A stretch of DNA of 64,000 nucleotides from Toxorhynchites rutilus septentrionalis (lineage: Eukaryota > Arthropoda > Insecta > Diptera > Culicidae). The stretch is taken from assembly GCF_029784135.1 (NCBI RefSeq), contig NC_073744.1, positions 69,752,593 to 69,816,592 of the forward strand, read 5' to 3'. Shown here in pieces: positions 56,267-64,000 of the stretch. The notes under the pieces were generated by a model. It was not told where the DNA came from, made no database searches, and saw only the letters and a program-made list of their open reading frames with translations. Position 1 is the first letter of the stretch. The number at the start of each line of letters is the position of its first letter. The position numbers and the translations under genes are program-made.

Positions 56267-57172
56267 AATGTAATTTTCAATTCCAAGGGGAACTGGCAGA
56301 TTATTTTCCAGCAACGATTAGATATTTCCACATTTTCCTCGAAACTGGAAGCCCACCAGTGGTTAATACTAACTCGATAACCACCTGTTAATAGTACTTG
56401 ATTGAAAAATATTTGGTCACAGTGTTACACGGATAGAAAACATTAAAATAAACTCTTTCACATGAATGTATTTTCAAATTCCCAGAGGAACTGGCAGATT
56501 ATTTTCCAGCAATGATTAGATCTTTCCGGAACTTTCTCGATGCTGAATGGCATCCAAACGGAAAGAATTCTGCGCGTGTACGTGTCGATCCTTCGCCGTT
56601 CACCTCCTCCAGCACGTTAGGCAACGATGTTGTCTTGTCGATGTCCTCACGAAAAATGAATGTGTCTCACCACCAGAATATCGCTTAAGTATGCTTTTTG
56701 TGTGTGATTGAATCGAGAGAAGGTGTGGTTTACGATGGCAATTTGGAAGGCAAACTAGAGGGGAATGAACTCTCTGAGCTCGGAACTTTCGGCGACTGAG
56801 CAATAATCGATTGCGGGCGCATACAATATTGGATACGGAAATATCCTACTGATGGGGAAGAATAATCTTCTGAGGCTATCCTGTTGATTGCGATTGATTG
56901 AAAAATCACACAACCAAATGTACTTGGTCACAGTGTTACATGGATAGAAAACATTCAAATAAACTCTTTCACATGAATGTATTTTTAAATTCCCAGAGGA
57001 ACTGGCAGATTATTTTCAGTAACGATTAGATATTTCCACATTTTCCTCGATTTTGGAAGCCCACCAGTGGTTAATACTAACTCGATAACCACCTGTTAAT
57101 AGTACTTGATTGAAAAATATTTGGTCACAGTGTTACACGGATAGAAAACATTCAAATAAACTCTTTCACATG
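56267..57172 (+). repeat. Two-type satellite, units A1-B1-A2
   Basis: Phased on AATGTATTTT: A1 56267-56464 (198 bp), B1 56465-56975 (511 bp), A2 56976-57172 (197 bp). A and B share their first ~60 bp (CAGAGGAACTGGCAGATTAT) and last ~60 bp (CACAGTGTTAC, ATAGAAAACATT, CTCTTTCACATG) but have unrelated middles. The 67-aa minus frame inside B has no ATG. Confidence 0.85.
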
Positions 57173-57177
57173 AATGT

Positions 57178-57635
57178 TGTTAGATATGAAGTAGAATTTT
57201 CCAGAAATGTAGAAATCTAGTAACCTAGCAGTTTAACAATCTAGCCATCTAGTAATCTTGCGATTTGTGCACCCTAGCAACCCAATGTTTTTCGCTCCTA
57301 TAGCAACGTTTTTTCACCCAGTTTGTTACTTTGTATCGAACCTTCAAGAATGGAAGACGTATTAAAGGGACTGAAGTTTTGTTAAAAACTCCGTGAGTTT
57401 TTTTTTGAATATCCCGAAATAGTTCAACGAATCGTTCGTTGTTCAACGCTACTGCTGTAATAGAGGTGTTCCCCGAGTGTTCCCCGAGTGTCCCCCGAGT
57501 GTTCCCCGAGTGTTCCCCGTCGAAACCATCTGCGGTCCATCTAGCGATCGAGATTGGAGTCTCCCATTTGCACGAAGAAATCCCAGCGATTAACCCGTTG
57601 TAGAAATCCCGCCCCATTAGTGTTCAACCCCATCA
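57178..57635 (+). repeat. BEL 5' LTR (458 bp)
   Basis: Starts TGTTAGATATG and ends CCCCATCA. It includes about 4.5 tandem copies of an 11-bp TTCCCCGAGTG motif at 57467-57518 and an A/T-rich first half. It would carry the promoter and the polyadenylation signal. Confidence 0.95.
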
Positions 57636-57638
57636 TTT

Positions 57639-57656
57639 TGGTGCCGTGACCAGGAT
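57639..57656 (+). other. Primer binding site
   Basis: TGGTGCCGTGACCAGGAT starts three bases after the 5' LTR. TGG at this place is the standard complement of a tRNA CCA end. I did not assign the tRNA. Confidence 0.7.
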
Positions 57657-57931
57657 AAAGGTCACACAATTCGCCCGCAAACAAGAAGACGTACGGTCAC
57701 ATAACCTGAAAACCGACACTACCCAGAGCATCCGGTATCCGCACGATATCAAGAAGATTAACAGAGATAAACCCCGTTGCCCGAACTTCTAACGAAATTG
57801 GAAAAATTCGTTAATGCTGCCACCCACATTACCCGTGTATAACTGCCCATTGTCCAGTTATCTCAACCTGTTATTTCCCGTTAGTTGCTGATAGAATTAA
57901 TCATACAAGGCCTCTTTGGAAGAGGTACAAG

Positions 57932-57998
57932 GTGAGTACCGTTCCAATAAGATCTACTCAATTTTTCGGTACTGCTGGGTCTTTTTCGACCATTTTAG
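57932..57998 (+). other. Possible 67-nt leader intron in BEL
   Basis: A near-consensus donor CAAG|GTGAGT at 57931/57932 and an acceptor TTTTTCGACCATTTTAG ending at 57998 enclose 67 nt, a normal short insect intron length. It lies just before the ATG at 58030. Splicing is inferred. Confidence 0.3.
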
Positions 57999-58029
57999 CT
58001 GCCCATTTGTGTTCGGAGCTAACGTCAAG

Positions 58030-61000
58030 ATGTCAAATCAGAACGAGAAAAGAATGAAAGCTAAGGAGCTGAAGCGAAAAAACATTCTTGACTCGATTAC
58101 GCGTTTGGAGACATTTTTGCGGAATTTTGATCCTGATGAACATGGCCACGAAATTCCACTACGACTGGAGCGTATTGAGAAGTTGATGGAGTCTTTCGAA
58201 ACAGTACAATCAGAGTACGAAGAGCTCGATGTTGATGAAAACTTTGCACTGGAAAATGCCGAAATAAGAGCCAAGGTCGAAGAAAAATATTTTCAAGTGA
58301 AAGCTGGTTTGCTACTGAAGCACTCCACCCAACAATTGCCTGTGGCATCAACCTCTACTCAAGCTATCCCCGCGCAACTACCATTTCCCAACCCACTGTC
58401 GAACGTTAAACTGCCGACGATCACGCTGCCTGAGTTCGATGGTGATTTTAATGGATGGCTGACCTTCCACGACACCTTCCTTTCCATGATTCACTCGTCA
58501 ACGGAGATATCAAGTGTGCAGAAATTTCACTATCTTCGCGCTGCTCTAAAGGGAGAAGCAGCGAATTTCATTCATTCTATCACCATCACCGCTGCGAACT
58601 ACTCTGTTGCGTGGGACACGCTTATCAAGCGTTATTCCAATAAGAGTCTACTACGAAAAAAGCACATACGAGCGATCCTGAAGTACCCAAAGATCCCAAA
58701 TGATTCTGTGGAGGCGCTCCACCGCATTCTTGATGATTTTCAACGGCACACCAAGGTACTGCAGCAGTTAGGAGAACCTGTCGAACAATTTAGTTCCATT
58801 CTGATAGAGCTGCTGGTAGACAAATTAGATGACGCCTCCCACAGCGCATGGGAGGAATCAATTGCATCAGATGAAAATCCGACCTACGATAAAATGGTTG
58901 AGTTCCTGCAGAAAAGGACTCGAGTACTGGAGACGATTATGGTCAACCGGCCAAGCCCATCCCAATCCAGAACCGGAAACCACAATTCTGGAATCCAAAA
59001 GCAGAATGCCTCCCGTGTCAGTTCCAACGCTATGGCTGAAAGTGTTAACAAGGAATATCCGTTATGTCCCGCCTGTGAAAAACAAAGGCATTCGCTGATG
59101 GACTGCCTCTTATTCAACGAAATGAATATTCAAGATCGTTTGAGGGTCGTAAACGACAAAAAGCTATGTAGCAATTGCTTCCGTAGCGACCATTTTGCTC
59201 GTACTTGTCGCTCAAAGTTTGTGTGCAAGCAATGCACCAAGCGACACCACACGATGATACACCCCGGTTACATCGAAGTTCAATTGCATCCGGAACCTAA
59301 ATCAGAGACAACCCCGAAAACAGAAATCGAGCCCCTACCTGGTCCCTCTCGCGTGGTATCTGCTATTGCCACCACCGAGACTCTGGCTGCCGACAATAGT
59401 GCTCACATAGCAGCATCCAGCGCAGCTGTAGAAGGAAACAAAATGAGTGTACTTCTTTCTACCGTGGTTCTAATAATCGTAGATGCATATGGACAAGAGC
59501 ACTTGGCTCGAGCCCTGCTGGACACAGGGTCGCAGCCGAACGCAATCAGTGAACGGTTGTGTCATCAATTGCATCTTACCCGCACAACAGTCAACGTCCC
59601 CATAACGGGTGTAGACGGTACCCTCACGAACGCTAAATATCAGGTGACAACTGAGCTCCGATCCAGAGTGAATGATTTCAAGCAGCAAATGAATTTTCTC
59701 GTCCTGCGAAAAGTTACCAGTGATACCCCAGCAGTTTCATATTCTACTACCCAATGGAAAATTCCGGAATCAGTTTTGTTAGCCGATCCTGAGTTTAACA
59801 TTTCCCGAAGAATCGACCTCATAATTGGCGCAGGTCATTTTTACACTCTTTTGCGTGATGGACGAATCTATTTGACCCATAATCTTCCTATGCTGGTAAA
59901 AACCGTCTTTGGCTGGATCGTAACTGGTCAAATGGAGCACGGCGATTCAAGAGAAACAGCAACTTGTCATGTGGCTCAAATCTCGTCGATCGAAGATCTG
60001 TTAGAACGTTTTTGGAAACTTGAAGAGGTAAGCGGAACGAACTATTCTGTAGATGAGCAGAATTGTGAGAACTTTTATCGTGAAACCGTTTCTCGGGAAA
60101 AGTCTGGTAGATACATCGTACGAATGCCCAGACATCCTCAATTCAAACAAATGTTTGGAATCTCAAAATTGACAGCTCTTCAACGATTCCGTTGGTTAGA
60201 ACGAATGCTAGAGAAAAAGCCAGATCTCAAACCGCAGTATCATGATTTCATCAAGGAATATATAGCTCTTAAGCACATGAAGGAAGTACCTAATGAAGAT
60301 GTAGATCGCCCAGATGCTTGCTATCTTCCCCACCATCCAGTCGTAAAAGAGGACAGTTCGACGACAAAAGTTCGTGTCGTATTTGACGGCTCAACGAAAA
60401 TGAGTTCCGGACATTCTCTCAACGAAGCCCTCCTTGTCGGACCAGTCGTTCAAGACGAATTGCTCACTATTGTTCTGCGTTTCCGACAGTTTCCAATTGC
60501 GCTAGTGGGGGACATTGAAAAAATGTACCGCCAGGTTTTGCTACATCCAACCGATCGCCCACTCCAGAGAATATTCTGGAGATTCGACAGCACTGAACCC
60601 ATCAAAGCTTACGAACTCTCCACCGTTACGTACGGTCTTGCTCCGTCGTCGTTCTTGGCGACCCGAACTCTGCAGCAATTGGCAGAAGATGAAGGTGCAC
60701 ATTTTCCCGAGGCCAGCCGAGTAGTGAGAAAAGACGTGTACGTGGACGATTTAATTTCCGGCGAAAGCACTGTGGAACGAGCTATTCAACTGCAAAATGA
60801 TTTGATGAAACTACTGAAGCGAGGTGGATTTCGTTTGCGAAAATGGGTTAGCAATTCCCTCGAAGTGTTATCAGAAATTCCTGAAGAACTCCAAGGCACC
60901 CGATCTCCCATGAAGTTCGATCCCGAGGAAACAGTTAAAACTCTCGGCATCTGCTGGGAACCAGAGACCGACAAACTGCGTTTTAATATTGCCGTCAACG

Positions 61001-62268
61001 TAATAAATCCGGTACCAACTAAACGGGAAGTGTTGTCAACGATTGCCCAGCTGTACGATCCACTTGGGCTCGTGTCCCCCGTCATCGTTCAAGCAAAGAT
61101 CCTAATGCAACAACTCTGGCTTCTGTCCTTAGAATGGGATGATGAAATTACTCCAGATCTTCACCGTAAGTGGAAAATATTCTGCCAACAACTTCCCACT
61201 CTTTCAAAATTTCGGATTGATCGAAATGCATTCATTCGGAATTATCAAGTCGCCGAATACCACACATTTGCAGACGCATCAAAAGCTGCATATGGAGCAT
61301 GTATTTACATCCGATCCGAAGACGCCCATGGCAACGTCAAAGTGAGTTTGCTGGCTTCCAAATCGAAGGTAGCCCCATTGAAACCAATCAGTATTCCCCG
61401 GCTCGAGTTGTGCGCAGCTCTCCTCGCTACCCGTTTGTTTGAAAAAGTAGTTGCTGCTCTGGATCAGATTTCCTCTAGGAAGTACTTCTGGTCAGACTCA
61501 ACAGTGGTCCTGCAGTGGATGAAGGCGCCACCGCGGACCTGGAAAACTTTTGTTGCCAACCGTATTTCCGAAATACAAGCGACAACCCATGGATTCCCTT
61601 GGCTGCACGTTGCAGGGATCGAAAATCCCGCTGATTTGTTGTCCCGCGGTTTCCCTGCTGACGAACTAGTCACCTGTGACAAATGGCTTCACGGACCAAG
61701 CTGGCTACACGGACCCAAGGAAGTGTGGCCCACCCAAAATCTCCCGCGCACCGAGCTCCCAGTGGAAGAATTGGAACAACGTACTGCAGCTGTGCTGACT
61801 CTCCAAACTTCTGCTCCCCACGAATTATTCCTGCGATTCTCATCATACAATATGTTGCTGAATGTGGTGGGATGGGCATTCCGATTCATCCAAAATACAC
61901 GCTCAAAGAATATGATTAGGTCACTCCCCAAACCAGATATCCGCCATCTACCGATGAATCGACTAAACTACTACCAACGGATTCAAGCCCACAGCCAACA
62001 GTTTTGGCACCGATGGAGGTCAGAGTACCTAAAGGAACTGCAGATACAATACAAAACAAACCCGAAACTATGCAGCCTCGAAGTTGGGAGTGTTGTAATT
62101 CTGAAGGACGACAGTCTTCCACCGACGCGCTGGCCCCTCGCGCGTATCCTAGAAGTCCATCCCGGACCTGATGGCATCGTCCGCGTGGTGACTATTCAAA
62201 CTTCGGGAGGTGTACTGAAGCGATCTGTATCGAAGATTTGTCCTTTACCCAAAGCAGGAGAATTTTGA
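58030..62268 (+). CDS. BEL/Pao Gag-Pol polyprotein without integrase core, 1412 aa
   Basis: ATG 58030 (MSNQNEKRMKAKELK) is the first ATG; the open frame extends upstream only to a TTG. Order: Gag with an N-terminal coiled-coil-like region and the LPEFDGDFNGW block (~100-300); cysteine cluster from C346; CCHC knuckle 380-393 and a CX2CX4HX3H knuckle from 399; protease DTGS with D498; reverse transcriptase with D828 (GDIEKMY) and YVDD 904-907; RNase H with D1082, E1126, D1156 and D1202. At about residue 1294 the frame passes directly into the family's C-terminal domain (RIQAHSQQFWHRW, WPLARILEVHPG). The zinc-binding and DDE parts of integrase, normally 300-400 residues, are absent. The frame is open throughout, so Gag, protease and RT may be made, but self-integration is not possible. 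Confidence 0.9.
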   Translation: MSNQNEKRMKAKELKRKNILDSITRLETFLRNFDPDEHGHEIPLRLERIEKLMESFETVQSEYEELDVDENFALENAEIRAKVEEKYFQVKAGLLLKHSTQQLPVASTSTQAIPAQLPFPNPLSNVKLPTITLPEFDGDFNGWLTFHDTFLSMIHSSTEISSVQKFHYLRAALKGEAANFIHSITITAANYSVAWDTLIKRYSNKSLLRKKHIRAILKYPKIPNDSVEALHRILDDFQRHTKVLQQLGEPVEQFSSILIELLVDKLDDASHSAWEESIASDENPTYDKMVEFLQKRTRVLETIMVNRPSPSQSRTGNHNSGIQKQNASRVSSNAMAESVNKEYPLCPACEKQRHSLMDCLLFNEMNIQDRLRVVNDKKLCSNCFRSDHFARTCRSKFVCKQCTKRHHTMIHPGYIEVQLHPEPKSETTPKTEIEPLPGPSRVVSAIATTETLAADNSAHIAASSAAVEGNKMSVLLSTVVLIIVDAYGQEHLARALLDTGSQPNAISERLCHQLHLTRTTVNVPITGVDGTLTNAKYQVTTELRSRVNDFKQQMNFLVLRKVTSDTPAVSYSTTQWKIPESVLLADPEFNISRRIDLIIGAGHFYTLLRDGRIYLTHNLPMLVKTVFGWIVTGQMEHGDSRETATCHVAQISSIEDLLERFWKLEEVSGTNYSVDEQNCENFYRETVSREKSGRYIVRMPRHPQFKQMFGISKLTALQRFRWLERMLEKKPDLKPQYHDFIKEYIALKHMKEVPNEDVDRPDACYLPHHPVVKEDSSTTKVRVVFDGSTKMSSGHSLNEALLVGPVVQDELLTIVLRFRQFPIALVGDIEKMYRQVLLHPTDRPLQRIFWRFDSTEPIKAYELSTVTYGLAPSSFLATRTLQQLAEDEGAHFPEASRVVRKDVYVDDLISGESTVERAIQLQNDLMKLLKRGGFRLRKWVSNSLEVLSEIPEELQGTRSPMKFDPEETVKTLGICWEPETDKLRFNIAVNVINPVPTKREVLSTIAQLYDPLGLVSPVIVQAKILMQQLWLLSLEWDDEITPDLHRKWKIFCQQLPTLSKFRIDRNAFIRNYQVAEYHTFADASKAAYGACIYIRSEDAHGNVKVSLLASKSKVAPLKPISIPRLELCAALLATRLFEKVVAALDQISSRKYFWSDSTVVLQWMKAPPRTWKTFVANRISEIQATTHGFPWLHVAGIENPADLLSRGFPADELVTCDKWLHGPSWLHGPKEVWPTQNLPRTELPVEELEQRTAAVLTLQTSAPHELFLRFSSYNMLLNVVGWAFRFIQNTRSKNMIRSLPKPDIRHLPMNRLNYYQRIQAHSQQFWHRWRSEYLKELQIQYKTNPKLCSLEVGSVVILKDDSLPPTRWPLARILEVHPGPDGIVRVVTIQTSGGVLKRSVSKICPLPKAGEF

Positions 62269-62325
62269 ATTTGGACGTAGATTTAAGTTGTTATTGAAAA
62301 TTGAATTTTCAAGGTGGCCGGTTAA

Positions 62326-62782
62326 TGTTAGATATGAAGTAGAATTTTCCAGAAATGTAGAAATCTAGTAACCTAGCAGTTTAACAATCTAGCCATCTAG
62401 TAATCTTGCGATTTGTGCACCCTAGCAACCCAATGTTTTTCGCTCCTATAGCAACGTTTTTTCACCCAGTTTGTTACTTTGTATCGAACCTTCAAGAATG
62501 GAAGACGTATTAAAGGGACTGAAGTTTTGTTAAAAACTCCGTGAGTTTTTTTTGAATATCCCGAAATAGTTCAACGAATCGTTCGTTGTTCAACGCTACT
62601 GCTGTAATAGAGGTGTTCCCCGAGTGTCCCCCGAGTGTCCCCCGAGTGTTCCCCGAGTGTTCCCCGTCGAAACCATCTGCGGTCCATCTAGCGATCGAGA
62701 TTGGAGTCTCCCATTTGCACGAAGAAATCCCAGCGATTAACCCGTTGTAGAAATCCCGCCCCATTAGTGTTCAACCCCATCA
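62326..62782 (+). repeat. BEL 3' LTR (457 bp)
   Basis: Identical to the 5' LTR except for one fewer T in the run near 62546 and one base in the 11-bp repeat array (62617-62665). It is preceded by AAGGTGGCCGGTTAA, the likely polypurine-tract region. Confidence 0.95.
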
Positions 62783-64000
62783 AATGTATTTTTGAATTCC
62801 CAGAGGAACTGGCAGATCATTTTCCAGCAATGATTAGATTTTTCCGGAACTTTCTCGATGCTGAATGGCATCCAAATGGAAAGAATTCTGCGCGTGTATG
62901 TGTCGATCCTTCGCCGTTCACCTCCTCCAGCACGTTAGGCAACGATGTTGTCTTGTCGATGTCCTCACGAAAAATGAATGTGTCTCACCACCAGAATATC
63001 GCTTAAGTATGCTTTTTGTGTGTGATTGAATCGAGAGAAGGTGTGGTTTACGATGGCAATTTGGAAGGCAAACTAGACGGGAATGAACTCTCTGAGCTCG
63101 GAACTTTCGGCGACTGAGCAATAATCGATTGCGGGCGCATACAATATTGGATACGGAAATATCCTACTGATGGGGAAGAATAATCTTCTGAGGCTATCCT
63201 GTTGATTGCGATTGATTGAAAAATCACACAACCAACTGTACTTGGTCACAGTGTTACACGGATAGAAAACATTCAAATAAACTCTTTCACATGAATGTAT
63301 TTTTGAATTCCCAGAGGAACTGGCAGATTATTTTCCAGCAATGATTAGATCTTTCCGGAACTTTCTCGATGCTGAATGGCATCCAAACGGAAAGAATTCT
63401 GCGCGTGTATGTGTCGATCCTTCGCCGTCCACCTCCTCCAGCACGTTAGGCAACGATGTTGTCTTGTCGATGTCCTCACGAAAAATGAATGTGTCTCACC
63501 ACCAGAATATCGCTTAAGTATGCTTTTTGTGTGTGATTGAATCGAGAGAAGGTGTGGTTTACGATGGCAATTTGGAAGGCAAACTAGACGGGAATGAACT
63601 CTCTGAGCTCGGAACTTTCGGCGACTGAGCAATAATCGATTGCGGGCGCATACAATATTGGATACGGAAATATCCTACTAATAGGGAAGAATAATCTTCT
63701 GAAGCTATCCTGTTAATTGCGATTGTTTGAAAAATCACACAACCAAATGTATTTGGTCACAGTGTTACATGGATAGAAAACGTTCAAATAAACTCTTTCA
63801 CATGAATGTATTTTTAAATTCCCTGAGGCAGATTATTTTCAGTAACGATTAGATATTTCCACATTTTCCTCGATTTCGGAAGCCCACCAGTGGTTAATAC
63901 TAATTCGATAACCATCTGTTAATAGCACTTGATTGAAACATATTTGGTCACAGTGTTACATGGATAGAAAACATTCAAATACACTTTTTCACATGAATGT
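62783..64000 (+). repeat. Two-type satellite, units B2-B3-A3
   Basis: B2 62783-63293 (511 bp), B3 63294-63804 (511 bp), A3 63805-63995 (191 bp, lacking the GAACTG of the shared head), then AATGT begins the next unit at 63996. All three B units in the window have the same length and differ by few substitutions. The array continues past the window. Confidence 0.85.

Larger units (their letters stand above)
57178..62782 (+). mobile_element. BEL/Pao LTR retrotransposon, complete ends, integrase core missing
   Basis: The element runs 5605 bp from TGTTAG to CCATCA and is flanked by AATGT at 57173-57177 and 62783-62787, a 5-bp target duplication. The two LTRs differ by about one substitution and one T-run length change. 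A single long polyprotein frame lies between them. It interrupts the A/B satellite. The near-identical LTRs mean insertion was recent. Confidence 0.95.

Noticed and set aside
56267..57172. CRISPR-like or phage-like repeat organisation
   Set aside because: Unit sizes (~198 and 511 bp), LINEs, SINEs and LTR elements show a eukaryotic satellite. There are no short repeats with unique spacers.
57249..57617. 122-aa minus frame with repeated GNTRGTLGEHS
   Set aside because: It is antisense to the BEL LTR. The repeats are the 11-bp LTR motif.
57916..58029. 38-residue N-terminal extension of the BEL polyprotein
   Set aside because: The open frame begins at TTG. The first ATG is 58030, and a possible intron lies in the extension.
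56600..63632. A 67- to 95-aa minus-strand frame repeated three times (near 56600, 62918 and 63345)
   Set aside because: It is open only because the 511-bp satellite unit is conserved. It has no ATG and no domain.

Overview
This window looks like gene-poor intergenic DNA from a mosquito, most likely a culicine such as Aedes. That is an inference. It rests on the very high transposon load, the ITmD37E-type Tc1/mariner elements (a group first described in mosquitoes), tRNA-derived SINEs, RTE-, Jockey- and I/LOA-like LINEs, many MITEs, and long AT-rich spacers. I found no host protein-coding gene that I would defend. Every convincing reading frame belongs to a transposable element. Many other open frames start at TTG or GTG and are chance.

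Layout. 1-7.1 kb: dispersed repeats, a Jockey-type LINE 5' end split by a SINE, a deleted mariner, and a Helitron fragment with a long TA tract. 7.3-16 kb: a degenerate minisatellite, a GC-rich hairpin, a TTAA-flanked 750-bp element, a broken DD41D transposon split by a LINE tail, a mariner end fragment and a Helitron 3' end. 16-19 kb: nothing recognised. 19.7-25.6 kb: an ITmD37E copy, an apparently intact mariner, a second broken DD41D element and SINE pieces. 26.3-32 kb: two MITEs and a hAT remnant with an 8-bp target duplication. 33.5-41.5 kb: three Helitron copies of two families, with nested MITE and SINE insertions. 46.3-52.7 kb: a Helitron carrying a nearly intact ITmD37E copy, then an RTE-like LINE carrying a second, internally deleted DD37E element. 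56-64 kb: a two-unit-type satellite (about 198 bp and 511 bp) split by a complete, very young BEL/Pao LTR retrotransposon.

How the parts work together. Nesting gives a relative history. SINE went into Jockey LINE, LINE into DD41D, ITmD37E into Helitron, DD37E into RTE, MITE into Helitron, and BEL into satellite. The youngest features are the BEL element (its LTRs differ at about two positions) and the mariner (its 30-bp terminal repeats are identical).

Most notable points: the BEL element has an uninterrupted polyprotein frame that lacks the integrase core; two ITmD37E copies have reading-frame breaks in the same A-run; one Helitron family has ~143-bp internal tandem units and a sequence shared beyond its 3' end at two loci; and several otherwise different repeats share a near-palindromic head.
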